A model generated the notes under the pieces. The model did not search any database. It was not told where the DNA came from and was given only the letters and a program-made list of their open reading frames with translations. Made by a program: the position numbers and the translations under genes. DNA of 64,000 nucleotides, taken from NCBI GenBank assembly GCA_963803335.1, contig CAWDME010000009.1, positions 248,001-312,000 of the forward strand. Reading direction: 5' to 3'. The stretch comes from DASSUW01 sp963803335 (GTDB taxonomy: Bacteria > Actinomycetota > Thermoleophilia > Solirubrobacterales > Solirubrobacteraceae). Below are positions 7,519-15,377 of the stretch, in pieces (positions within the stretch are counted from its first letter, which is position 1; every line of letters begins with the position of its first letter).

Positions 7519-8817
7519 TCAGCTGAGCAGGCGGCGGCCGAGCGCGTCGACGTTGCCGGCGCCGAGCGTGAGCAGCAGGTCGCCGTCGTGCAGCTCGGCG
7601 CGCAGGAAGCGTTCGGCGGCGTCGAATGCGGGCAGCCAGGCGACGCGGCGGCCGTCGGCGGCGTCGGCCGCCGCGGCGGCGACGAGCCGGCCGGTCACTC
7701 CCGGGAAGTCTTCGGCGCGCTCGCGCGCCGGGTAGACGTCGAGCACGACGACGAGGTCGGCCTCGGCGAGCGCGGCGCCGAACTCGCGGTGCTGGTGCGC
7801 CGTGCGCGAGAACAGGTGTGGCTGGAACACGGCGACGACCCGCCGCGGGGCGAGCGTGCGGGCGGCGGCGATCGTGGCGCGCACCTCGGTCGGGTGGTGT
7901 GCGTAGTCGTCGACCACGAGCGCGCCCGCGGCGGTGGTCCCGAGCCGCTCGAAGCGGCGGCCGGCGCCGCTGAAGTCGCCCAGCGCGGCCGCAGCGCGAG
8001 CGAGGTCGGCGCCCGCGAGGCGGCAGGCGGCCAGCGCGGTCGCGGCGTTGCGGGCGTTGTGGGCACCCGGCACATTGAGCGTCACGCCGACGCCTTCGAA
8101 CTCGAAGCTCGAGCCCCCCGGCTGCAGATCGACCCGCTCGGGGACTGCCGGCACTCCCGGGAAGCGGTCCAATCCGGGCTCGTTTCCGAGAACGACGTGC
8201 TCGGCCATGGCGAGGAACTCGCGGAACGTCTCGTCGACGTCGCGCTGGGACGCGTACGTGGCGTGGTGATCGAGCTCGGCGTTGGTGAGCACCGCGATCC
8301 GCGGCGTCAGCTTGAGCAGCGAGCGGTCGGACTCATCGGCCTCCACCACCAGCCACTCCCCTGCTCCCCAGCCGGCGTTCGTGCCCGTGGAGCGCACCTC
8401 GCCGCCGACCAGGTATGACGGGTCCATGCCGCACCCGCGCAGCGCGTGCACGACCATGCTCGACGTCGTCGTCTTGCCGTGCGTGCCGGTGATCGCGATC
8501 GTCGGCCGCAGGCGGGTGACCTCCCCCAGCAGATCGGCGCGGTGCAGCTCACGATCCGCCGCGGCCGCACGCTCCGGGTTGTCGGGCGCGATCGCGCTGG
8601 AGACGACCACCTCGGCGCCTTCCGGCACGTTGGCGGCGTCGTGGCCGGCGGCGACGCTGAAGCCGGCCTGCCGCAGGTACGGCGAGTCCGGCGCGCGATC
8701 GGAGCCGCTAACCACGGCCCCGAGCTCGCGCGCCACCAGCGCGAGGCCGCTCATCCCGGCGCCGCCGATCCCGACGAAGTGCAGGCGCCGCCCGGCCCAT
8801 GGCGTGTCCGTGGTCAC
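7519..8817 (-). CDS. murC: UDP-N-acetylmuramate-L-alanine ligase
   Basis: A 432-residue Mur ligase that adds L-alanine to UDP-MurNAc in the cytoplasm. It opens with the UDP-binding block HFVGIGGAGMSGLALVAREL. It carries the ATP loop ITGTHGKTTTSSM near residue 110, EADESDRS, the NAELDHHATY block, ARNAATALAAC, and DDYAHHPTEV in the C-terminal domain. The start is GTG 8817 (VTTDTPWAGRRLHF); an open frame continues far upstream but is antisense to recQ. It sits apart from the murD-ftsW-murG block because recQ and a pilin gene intervene. murB, often next to murC, is not in the window. Confidence 0.97.
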   Translation of the reverse strand: MTTDTPWAGRRLHFVGIGGAGMSGLALVARELGAVVSGSDRAPDSPYLRQAGFSVAAGHDAANVPEGAEVVVSSAIAPDNPERAAAADRELHRADLLGEVTRLRPTIAITGTHGKTTTSSMVVHALRGCGMDPSYLVGGEVRSTGTNAGWGAGEWLVVEADESDRSLLKLTPRIAVLTNAELDHHATYASQRDVDETFREFLAMAEHVVLGNEPGLDRFPGVPAVPERVDLQPGGSSFEFEGVGVTLNVPGAHNARNAATALAACRLAGADLARAAAALGDFSGAGRRFERLGTTAAGALVVDDYAHHPTEVRATIAAARTLAPRRVVAVFQPHLFSRTAHQHREFGAALAEADLVVVLDVYPARERAEDFPGVTGRLVAAAAADAADGRRVAWLPAFDAAERFLRAELHDGDLLLTLGAGNVDALGRRLLS

Positions 8818-8871
8818 GGCGGGCGAGCCTAGCGGCGTTTCGTCGGCGACCCCACCGGGGAAGCGCCGTCC

Positions 8872-10704
8872 GTGACGGACCGCATCGACCGGGTGGCGCA
8901 CGAGGTCTTCGGCTTCGAGGCACTGCGGCCCGGCCAGAGGGAGGCGATCGAGGCGGTGCTCGCCGGGCGCGACACGCTCGTCGTGATGTCCACCGGCTCG
9001 GGGAAGTCGGCCATTTACCAGATCGCCGGGCTGCTGATCGAGGGCGCCACGGTCGTCGTCTCGCCGCTGATCGCGCTCCAGCGCGACCAGGTCGACGACC
9101 TCGCCCGGCGCGCGGCCGGCGGGGCCGCCCAGCTCAACTCGACGCAGCCGGCCGCTGAGCGCGAGCGAGCGCTCGCCGAGCTGGCCGAGCACGCACTCGA
9201 GTTCCTGCTGCTGGCGCCCGAGCAGCTCGCCAACCCGGCGGTCCTGGGCGAGCTCGCCGCCGCCAAGCCGTCTCTGCTCGTGGTCGACGAGGCGCATTGC
9301 ATCTCCGAGTGGGGGCATGACTTCCGGCCCGACTACCTGCGGCTCGGGGCCGCCGCCGAGGCCATGGGCCGCCCGACGATCCTCGCGTTGACCGCCACGG
9401 CGGCGCCGCCGGTGCGCGACGAGATCGTCGAGCGCCTCGCGCTGCGCGACCCGGAGGTGCTCGTGCGCGGGTTCGACCGGCCGAACATCCGCCTCGCCGT
9501 CGAGCGCTTTCACGGCGAGCAGGGCGCCGAGCGCAAGCTGCGCGCGCTGCAGGAGGCGATCGTCGCCGCGCCCAAGCCGGGGATCGTCTACGTCTCCACG
9601 CGCCGGGAGGCCGAGGCGTTCGCCGCCACGCTGTGCGACGACGGCGTCACCGCCGCCTCCTACCACGCCGGCATGAAGGGCGCGGAGCGCGACAGCGTGC
9701 AGGAGCGCTTCATGGAGGAGGCACTCGACGTCGTCGTCGCCACGACGGCGTTCGGGATGGGCATCGACAAGGCCGACGTGCGCTGGGTCTTCCACAGCGA
9801 GGTCGCCGAGTCGGTCGACGCCTACTACCAGGAGATCGGCCGCGCCGGGCGCGACGGCGCGCCCGCCGAGGCCGTCCTCTTCTACCGCAGCGAGGACGTC
9901 GGGCTGCGCCGCTTCTTCGCCGGCACCGGGCACGTCGAGGTCGACGAGATCGCGCAGGTGCTCGACGCCGTCCGCCACGCCGGCGGCGCGGTGGCTCCCG
10001 GAGCGCTCGAGATCGAGCTGTCGGAGACCAAGCTGGCGACGGCGGTGTCGCGGCTCGAGGAGGCGGGCGCGGTGCACGTGCTCCCGTCGGGCGAGGTGGA
10101 GCCCGTCAGCGACAAGGCGGACGCCGACGCCGTGCGGGCGGCGGCGGAGACCGAGGAGAAGCGGCGGTCGTTCGACCGCTCGCGCGTGGACATGATTCGC
10201 GGCTACGCGGAGACCGACGGGTGCCGCCGCGCGTTCGTGCTCTCCTACTTCGGCGAGCCGTTCGCGCCGCCGTGCGGCAACTGCGACAACTGCGAGTCGG
10301 GCCGCGCCGATGCGGCGCCCGAGGACGTGCCGTTCGCGGTCGGGACGCGGGTCGCCCACGAGCGCTGGGGCGAGGGCGTCGTGCAGCGCTATGACGACGA
10401 CGCCGTGGTCGTGCTGTTCGATGAGGTCGGCTACAAGACGCTCGCGCTCGAGCTGGTGCGCGAGCGCGGGTTGCTCGAGCGCGGCCTAGCTCACCAGTGC
10501 CCCGAGTCCGGGCAGCCGTCGTGGCCGGGGGCGCCGCAGCTGCGGACGGTCGTCCCGCCCGAGCGCTGCAGCGTGAACGACCCGCCGGACCCCGACTCGA
10601 CCGTGATCGTGAAGCCGTCGGCGTCGCCCGCGACGTCGAGCCCGGGCGCCTCGCGCAGCGACGGCTCGATGTCGACCAGGGCAGCGGCGTCGGCCCCGTC
10701 GTAG
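8872..10704 (+). CDS. recQ: ATP-dependent DNA helicase RecQ
   Basis: A superfamily 2 3'-5' DNA helicase. Motif 0/I region LRPGQREAIEAVLAG and MSTGSGKSAIYQ (near residue 43), motif II DEAHCISEWGHDFRPDY (near 137), motif III LTATAAPP, motif VI EIGRAGRDG, and a zinc-binding cluster with four cysteines (CRRAF...CGNCDNC near 445-475) are all present. The start is GTG 8872. A short C-terminal module (VAHERWGEGVVQRYDDDAV) replaces HRDC. Homology seems to end near base 10490, but the frame has no stop until 10704 and runs antisense through half of the pilin gene. This means either a long antisense overlap or a lost stop codon. Confidence 0.93.
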   Translation: MTDRIDRVAHEVFGFEALRPGQREAIEAVLAGRDTLVVMSTGSGKSAIYQIAGLLIEGATVVVSPLIALQRDQVDDLARRAAGGAAQLNSTQPAAERERALAELAEHALEFLLLAPEQLANPAVLGELAAAKPSLLVVDEAHCISEWGHDFRPDYLRLGAAAEAMGRPTILALTATAAPPVRDEIVERLALRDPEVLVRGFDRPNIRLAVERFHGEQGAERKLRALQEAIVAAPKPGIVYVSTRREAEAFAATLCDDGVTAASYHAGMKGAERDSVQERFMEEALDVVVATTAFGMGIDKADVRWVFHSEVAESVDAYYQEIGRAGRDGAPAEAVLFYRSEDVGLRRFFAGTGHVEVDEIAQVLDAVRHAGGAVAPGALEIELSETKLATAVSRLEEAGAVHVLPSGEVEPVSDKADADAVRAAAETEEKRRSFDRSRVDMIRGYAETDGCRRAFVLSYFGEPFAPPCGNCDNCESGRADAAPEDVPFAVGTRVAHERWGEGVVQRYDDDAVVVLFDEVGYKTLALELVRERGLLERGLAHQCPESGQPSWPGAPQLRTVVPPERCSVNDPPDPDSTVIVKPSASPATSSPGASRSDGSMSTRAAASAPS

Positions 10705-10895
10705 GTGTTGTGGTCCTGGTGGTAGACCTCGATCGCGCCGGTGGCGTCGCGGATGGCCGTCTTGGCCTGCGCGTCGTGTGCCTTCCCGCGCTGGTTGGCG
10801 AACAGCGGGATCGCGATCGACGCCAGCACCGTGAGGATCAAGAGGACCACGAGAATCTCGATCAGCGTGAATCCCTGCTCGCCTTTCCGTGGCAT
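10491..10895 (-). CDS. type IV pilin-like protein with class III signal
   Basis: A 134-residue prepilin. The N terminus MPRKGEQGFTLIEILVVLLI has the prepilin-peptidase site (G before FTLIE), the conserved glutamate at mature position 5 and the hydrophobic helix. The rest is a small hydrophilic head with two cysteines near the C terminus (SCGAPGHDGC) that could form the disulfide loop typical of pilins. It lies between murG and recQ, far from other pilus genes; Tad-type secretion genes occur at 39.8-43.4 kb but belong to a different pilin class. It could be a pseudopilin. The 3' half overlaps the antisense recQ frame. Confidence 0.82.
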   Translation of the reverse strand: MPRKGEQGFTLIEILVVLLILTVLASIAIPLFANQRGKAHDAQAKTAIRDATGAIEVYHQDHNTYDGADAAALVDIEPSLREAPGLDVAGDADGFTITVESGSGGSFTLQRSGGTTVRSCGAPGHDGCPDSGHW

Positions 10896-10934
10896 GCACT
10901 AGATAACGGACGGCTAAGCCCGGCGCTTGAGCGT

Positions 10935-12002
10935 TCAGGACGCGTGTTCGAGCGCGTCCGCGGCCGCGAGGACCTCGCGGGCGATCACGTGCGCGGCGTC
11001 GGGCCGCGCGAGCTTGGCCGCCGCGGCCGCCATCGCGACGCGCCGCGGCTCGTCCTCCACCAGGGCGTCGACCTCTGCGCGCAAGCGCGCGGGGGTCAGC
11101 TCCGCGTCGGGCAGGACCGCCGCGGCGCCGGCCTGCGCCATCCAGCGGGCGTTGGCGTCCTGGTGGTTGCCCGAGGCGTGCGGGTACGGGATCAGCACCG
11201 CCGGCAGCCCGTACTGGGCGAGCTCGAACACCGAGCCCCCAGCGCGGGCGACCGCCAGGTCGGCTGCCGCGAGCGCCGTCCCGAACGGGACGACGTAGTC
11301 GCGCAGCACGTAGTGCGGGCCGGGCGTCGCGAGATCCGGGAAGTCGCGACGGCCGGCGACGTGAAGGATCCGGTAGGGCGCGTCGGCGAAGGCCGCGACC
11401 GCCGCCTCGTTGATCGAGCGGGCCCCGAGCGAGCCGCCGAAGACGAGCACGGTGAGCTCGCCCGGCTGGAGGCCGAACTCGGCGCGGGCGGCCTCCCGGT
11501 CCGTGATCGTGGTCGGGACGGGCCGGCCGGTGACGAGGTAGCGGTCGCCGTCGCGCCCCGCGATCGGGAACGCGAGGCAGACCTTGCGCGCCCGGCTCGC
11601 GAGCAGCCGGTTGGTCAGGCCCAGGTGCGAGTCGGCCTCGGTGAGCACCAGCGGGGTGCCGCGCAGCACCGCCGCGAGCCCGACCGGGCCGGCCACGTAC
11701 CCGCCGCCGCCGAGCACCACGTCGGCGCGGTGCCGGCGCAGCAGGCGGCCCGCCGCGCCGAGCGCCGCGAACGACTTCAGCAGCGCCCGCACCGCCTTCA
11801 GCGGGTTGCTGCGCGAGATCCCCTCGACATTGAGCCGGTCGATGTCGTAGCCGGCCGCGGGCACGAGCTCGCGCTCCGCCCGCTCGCCGCCGACGAAGAC
11901 GACCTCGGCGCGCTCAACCCGCAGCGCGTCGGCGACCGCGATCGCCGGAACCACGTGGCCGGCCGTCCCGCCCGCCGCGATCACCACGCGCGGTTCGTTC
12001 AC
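10935..12002 (-). CDS. murG: UDP-GlcNAc:lipid I N-acetylglucosaminyltransferase MurG
   Basis: A 355-residue GT28 glycosyltransferase that makes lipid II on the inner membrane face. The N-terminal loop VVIAAGGTAGHVVPAIAVAD, the second glycine loop VLGGGGYVAGPVGLAA, TEADSHLGLTNRLL, FGGSLGARSINEA and the acceptor block ARAGGSVFELAQYGLP with PYPHASGNHQ are all present. The start is GTG 12002 (VNEPRVVIAAGGT); the ftsW frame extends 89 bases into it. It is third in the murD-ftsW-murG block. Confidence 0.97.
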   Translation of the reverse strand: MNEPRVVIAAGGTAGHVVPAIAVADALRVERAEVVFVGGERAERELVPAAGYDIDRLNVEGISRSNPLKAVRALLKSFAALGAAGRLLRRHRADVVLGGGGYVAGPVGLAAVLRGTPLVLTEADSHLGLTNRLLASRARKVCLAFPIAGRDGDRYLVTGRPVPTTITDREAARAEFGLQPGELTVLVFGGSLGARSINEAAVAAFADAPYRILHVAGRRDFPDLATPGPHYVLRDYVVPFGTALAAADLAVARAGGSVFELAQYGLPAVLIPYPHASGNHQDANARWMAQAGAAAVLPDAELTPARLRAEVDALVEDEPRRVAMAAAAAKLARPDAAHVIAREVLAAADALEHAS

Positions 12003-13146
12003 GGCCGCCCTCCACGGCGCGCAGGTGCGCCGAGCCGCCGCCCGCGACATTGAGCAACAGACCCATCGCGCACAGCAGCACGACCAGCGACGTCGAGCCG
12101 GAGGAGATGAACGGGAGCGGGACGCCGGTGAGCGGCGCGAGACCGAGGACGGCGTAGACGTTGAGCAGCGCTTGGCACAGGATCAGGCTGGTGAGGCCGC
12201 CGGCGAGCAGCTTCGCGTAGGCGCCCTTGGCGTTGCGGGCGGTCCGCAGCCCCGCGTACCCGATCATGCCGTAGAGGCACAGCAGCGCGCTGACTCCCGC
12301 CAGCCCGAGCTCCTCGCCGATGACCGCGAGGATGAAGTCGGTGTGGGCCTCGGGCAGGTAGAAGATCTTCTGCACCGACTGGCCGGGGCCGACCCCGAAC
12401 AGCCCGCCCGAGCCGATCGCGATCTGGCCCTGGACGGCCTGGAAGCCTTCGCCGGACGCGTGCGCCCACGGGTTCATGAACGTCGTCAGCCGCGCCGTCC
12501 GCTCGGGGTCGAGCAGCGCGTAACAGAGGACAAAGCAGGCGCCGACCCCGGCGATCAGGCCGAGCTGACGGAGCGGCAGCCCGGCGGCGACGAGCATCGC
12601 CGCGAGCGTGAAGCAGATCACCAGCGCGGTCCCGAGGTCCGGCTGGGCGAGGATCAGCAGCACCGCCCCGCCGCCCACGCCGAGGATCGGCCCGGCGGCT
12701 GTGCGCAGGCTCTGGGCGATCTTCGGGCGCGCGCCCAGCACCACCGCGCAGTGCAGGACGAGCGCCAGCTTCATCACCTCGGACGGCTGGAACGTCAGCG
12801 GCCCCGCGCCGAGCCAGCGCCGGGCGCCGTTGATCCTGAGCCCCACACCCGGCATCAGCACCGCGAGCAGCAGCACGAAGGCGACGAGCAGCAGGACCGG
12901 CGAGTAGCGCCGCGCCGCCCCGAGGCCGTGCCGCGAGAGCACGTGCATGGCGACGAGTCCCACGCCGCCGTATGCGAGGTACTTGACGAGGTACGCGGTG
13001 CCGTCGCCCTGCCCCTGGAGCAGCGTGCGGGCCGACGACGCCGAATAGACCATGACGGCCCCGCCGGCGAGGAGGCAGAAGGTCGCGGTTAGCAGGAGGC
13101 GGTGCTCCAATGGCTGCGGCTTCTTCGCGCGCGCGGACTTCGCCAT
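11914..13146 (-). CDS. ftsW: peptidoglycan polymerase FtsW (SEDS family)
   Basis: A 410-residue SEDS glycosyltransferase with about ten transmembrane helices that polymerises lipid II at the septum with its partner FtsI. Signature segments are VMVYSASSARTL in helix 1, INGARRWLGAGPLTFQPSE, LAQPDLGTALV, the LPEAHTDFILAVIGEELGL loop and the terminal PFISSGSTSLVVLL. The start is ATG 13146 (MAKSARAKKPQ). The C-terminal tail after the last helix is arginine/glycine-rich and is encoded in the 89 bases shared with murG; it may be a by-product of the overlap rather than a selected domain. Confidence 0.96.
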   Translation of the reverse strand: MAKSARAKKPQPLEHRLLLTATFCLLAGGAVMVYSASSARTLLQGQGDGTAYLVKYLAYGGVGLVAMHVLSRHGLGAARRYSPVLLLVAFVLLLAVLMPGVGLRINGARRWLGAGPLTFQPSEVMKLALVLHCAVVLGARPKIAQSLRTAAGPILGVGGGAVLLILAQPDLGTALVICFTLAAMLVAAGLPLRQLGLIAGVGACFVLCYALLDPERTARLTTFMNPWAHASGEGFQAVQGQIAIGSGGLFGVGPGQSVQKIFYLPEAHTDFILAVIGEELGLAGVSALLCLYGMIGYAGLRTARNAKGAYAKLLAGGLTSLILCQALLNVYAVLGLAPLTGVPLPFISSGSTSLVVLLCAMGLLLNVAGGGSAHLRAVEGGRERTARGDRGGRDGRPRGSGDRGRRRAAG

Positions 13147-13190
13147 CAGGGCCGGGACCTCGCCATCAGGCCTGGCTTCGACGCCGGGCG

Positions 13191-14534
13191 CTAACCCCCT
13201 CTCGAATCGCCCGCCGCCCGGCCGACCAGTGCCCGGAAGTGATCGCCCCGCTCCTCGAACGCGCGGTACTGGTCGTACGACGCGCAGGCTGGCGACAGCA
13301 GCACCACCTCCCCGGGCCTGGCGTTCACGCGTGCCGCCGCGACCGCCGCCTCGAGTTCCCCGCAGTCGTGCAGCGGCACGCCGGTTCCCGCCAGCGCCGC
13401 CGCAAGCTCGCCGGCCGTTTCGCCGATCAGGTACGCCGCCTTGGCGTGTTCGGCGATCGCTGCGGTGAGCGGCGTGTAGTCGCTGCCCTTGCCGCGACCG
13501 CCGAGGATCACGTGGACGCTGCCCGCAGGGAACGACGCCAGCGCGACCACCGCCGAGGCGACGTTCGTCGCCTTCGAGTCGTTGACGTAGAGGACGTCGT
13601 CGATGCGACCGACCTCCTCCATGCGGTGGGCGACGCCCGCGAACGTCGCCAGCCCTTCCCGCACCGCCTCGGCGGGGAGCCCGCGGGCGAGGCAGACCGC
13701 GGCCGCGGCCATCGCATTCTCGCGATTGTGCGCGCCGCGCAGGCGGATCTCGTCGGCCTCCATCAGCGCCGCGCCGCGCCACCACAGCTTCCCGTCGCGG
13801 TAGTCCATGTCGCCGTCCGCGCCGAACGTGACCCGCGCCGCCGCGCCGGGCAGGTCCGCCGCCAGGTCCGCGGGCGCGATCGCCAGCGCCTCCGGGGGCT
13901 GGGCGGTGAAGGCGCGCAGCTTCGCCGTCCGGTACGCGTCGAATGAGCCGTGCCGGTCCAGATGGTCCTCGGCGAGGTTGAGCAGTACCGCCGCGTCGGG
14001 CGCGAATGCCTCCGTGTCCTCGAGCTGGAACGACGACGCCTCGCAGACCACGATCGCGCCGGAGTCGAGCGTGCCGGCGAGGCTGGTCAGCGCGGTGCCG
14101 ACGTTGCCCGCCACGACCGCCGGCCTATCGGCCACGCGGTACATGTGCCCGATCAGCTCGACCGTGGTCGTCTTGCCATTCGAGCCGGTGACCGCGATGA
14201 AGTCGTTTGTCAGCAGCCGCCAGCCGATCTCCAGCTCGCCGATCACGCGCAGCCCCTGCCGCCGGGCGGCCACCACCACCGGCGCCTGCTGCGGCACGCC
14301 GGGGCTCTTGACGACCGTGGACGAGGCCGGCAGCAGGTCGACGCCCTCCGCCGGCGCATGGACGGGGATCCCCGCCGCCGCCAGCTCGGCCCGCACCTCG
14401 TCGGCCACCGGGCCCGCGTCGCAGCCCACGACCTCACCACCCCGGTTGCGGAGCGCCCGCGCGGCGGCCACGCCCGAGCGGGCGAGGCCGACGACCAGGA
14501 ACGGCCCCGGCGGCAGCGGCGGACGCGCGATCAC
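13191..14534 (-). CDS. murD: UDP-N-acetylmuramoylalanine-D-glutamate ligase
   Basis: A 447-residue Mur ligase that adds D-glutamate to UDP-MurNAc-L-Ala. Landmarks are FLVVGLARSGVAAARAL at the N terminus, VKSPGVPQQAPVV, the ATP loop VTGSNGKTTTVELIGHM near residue 115, NLAEDHLDRHGSF, VNDSKATNVASAV and SPACASYDQYRAFEERG near the C terminus. The start is GTG 14534 (VIARPPLPPGPFLV). Forty-four bases separate it from ftsW. It is the first cell-wall gene after the sugar island, so it probably uses a promoter in the 328-base gap upstream. Confidence 0.97.
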   Translation of the reverse strand: MIARPPLPPGPFLVVGLARSGVAAARALRNRGGEVVGCDAGPVADEVRAELAAAGIPVHAPAEGVDLLPASSTVVKSPGVPQQAPVVVAARRQGLRVIGELEIGWRLLTNDFIAVTGSNGKTTTVELIGHMYRVADRPAVVAGNVGTALTSLAGTLDSGAIVVCEASSFQLEDTEAFAPDAAVLLNLAEDHLDRHGSFDAYRTAKLRAFTAQPPEALAIAPADLAADLPGAAARVTFGADGDMDYRDGKLWWRGAALMEADEIRLRGAHNRENAMAAAAVCLARGLPAEAVREGLATFAGVAHRMEEVGRIDDVLYVNDSKATNVASAVVALASFPAGSVHVILGGRGKGSDYTPLTAAIAEHAKAAYLIGETAGELAAALAGTGVPLHDCGELEAAVAAARVNARPGEVVLLSPACASYDQYRAFEERGDHFRALVGRAAGDSRGG

Positions 14535-14862
14535 GGATGGGCATTCAAGCGTCCTTGCTCTCGGCGCGGGATCTCGCCCCGGCGAACTCCGGCATTGGGG
14601 GGCAGCGAGATCGGCCTGGCGGGCGACCGTGTCGGATAGGGGTCGGTATGCGACCCGAATCCGGCACGGACCGCGGTCGGTGTCGTGTTTGCAACCGCAT
14701 GGGTACAGAAGACGACACCGAGCCGGCACCACCGCCAACCTCACCGCCGCCCTACCCAGCCGCAGTTGGCCGACGGCGAGACGCTCCGGCGGCACCGCCG
14801 CCGAGACCGCCCCAGGGCCAGCGCCGAGACCGCCCCGGCGCCGCCGCCGAGACCGCCGCGAC
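14535..14862. other. gene-free gap upstream of murD
   Basis: A 328-base stretch with no convincing gene. It holds one copy of a 31-bp repeat (14741-14771) and, at about 14800-14870, an imperfect tandem array of CGCCGAGACCGCC-like units. Any murD promoter should be here, but I could not single one out with confidence. Open frames through it are arginine- or proline-rich artefacts of GC content. Confidence 0.6.
14741..14771. repeat. 31-bp dispersed repeat, copy 1
   Basis: The 31 bases from 14741 are identical to 31888-31918; the core reads CTACCCAGCCGCAGTTGG. Both copies lie in non-coding DNA downstream of minus-strand genes (here the MGMT-like gene). There is no obvious internal dyad, so it is neither a simple terminator nor an IS end. 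Confidence 0.75.
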
Positions 14863-15177
14863 TCACGCCGCCGCCGGCTCGGCCACTCCCTCCGGCCGCA
14901 CCCGCGCCGACGGGTCCGCGCGGCCGCCCTCGAACTCGAGGCCCTCGCGCTCGAGTCGGCGGCGAACCGCCGACGGGTCGCCGAGCGCGGTGCCGCCGAC
15001 CGTGCCGTCCGACTTCAGGACCCGGTGCGATCCGGGCGTCTGCTCGCGGATGAACCGCTGGTTGAGCGCGCGGGCGTGCTGGTCGGTGCCGCCGGCCGCG
15101 TGCGCTACGTCGCCGTAGCTCATCCACGCGCCCTTCGGGATCGCCGCGACGACCGCTCGCATCCGATCGAGATCCAT
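14863..15177 (-). CDS. alkyltransferase-like (MGMT-fold) DNA-binding protein
   Basis: A 104-residue protein consisting of the winged-helix DNA-binding domain of O6-alkylguanine-DNA methyltransferases (VVAAIPKGAWMSYGDVA, RALNQRF, HRVLKSDGTVGG). Where methyltransferases have PCHR, this has PGSHRV, so the acceptor cysteine is replaced by serine and it cannot be a self-alkylating repair enzyme. That is the hallmark of alkyltransferase-like proteins, which flag bulky O6-alkyl lesions for nucleotide excision repair. The start is ATG 15177, preceded by a perfect AGGAGG nine bases upstream. The C terminus is alanine/proline-rich. Confidence 0.8.
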   Translation of the reverse strand: MDLDRMRAVVAAIPKGAWMSYGDVAHAAGGTDQHARALNQRFIREQTPGSHRVLKSDGTVGGTALGDPSAVRRRLEREGLEFEGGRADPSARVRPEGVAEPAAA

Positions 15178-15377
15178 GGGGTTGTCCTCCTGTCGTGACC
15201 ATGTCGGCCGCCGACCGTACGGCCTGTTTCCCGCGTCCCAGCCCGCTGCGCGTGAATTGGCACACAATTGGAACGAAGCCGTTGCAGACGGCAACAGATG
15301 CGTGATTCTGCGCGATTGCAACAATTCTGCGCAAAGTCGTGCATCCGGTCGATGGATCTGGCATCCTCCGGCCGGAG
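15178..15377. promoter_or_regulatory. divergent control region before the GH4 operon
   Basis: Two hundred bases between the MGMT-like gene and the GH4 gene. They are less GC-rich than their surroundings and dense in short repeats: an ATTG/CAAT dyad near 15256-15269, GTTGC-N5-GCAAC at 15281-15295, and a direct repeat ATTCTGCGC at 15305-15313 and 15324-15332. Related ATTTCTGCAC and ATTCGCGCA words occur before the DeoR/SIS genes at 23457-23487. These are candidate operators for the DeoR-type regulator. Inference only. Confidence 0.4.

Noticed and set aside
8818..10359. Long open frame upstream of murC on the minus strand, over 500 codons
   Set aside because: It is antisense to the well-supported recQ gene and is a GC-driven shadow frame (Arg/Gly/Val/Leu-rich, no domain).
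13141..13176. Duplicated CGCCATCAGG words before ftsW, giving two ATGGCG starts
   Set aside because: The upstream ATG leads to a stop after six codons; only the second fits FtsW, so no extra gene is proposed.
14800..14870. CGCCGAGACCGCC tandem units as a possible CRISPR-like or VNTR array
   Set aside because: Units are short, imperfect and without spacers; this is low-complexity GC-rich sequence.
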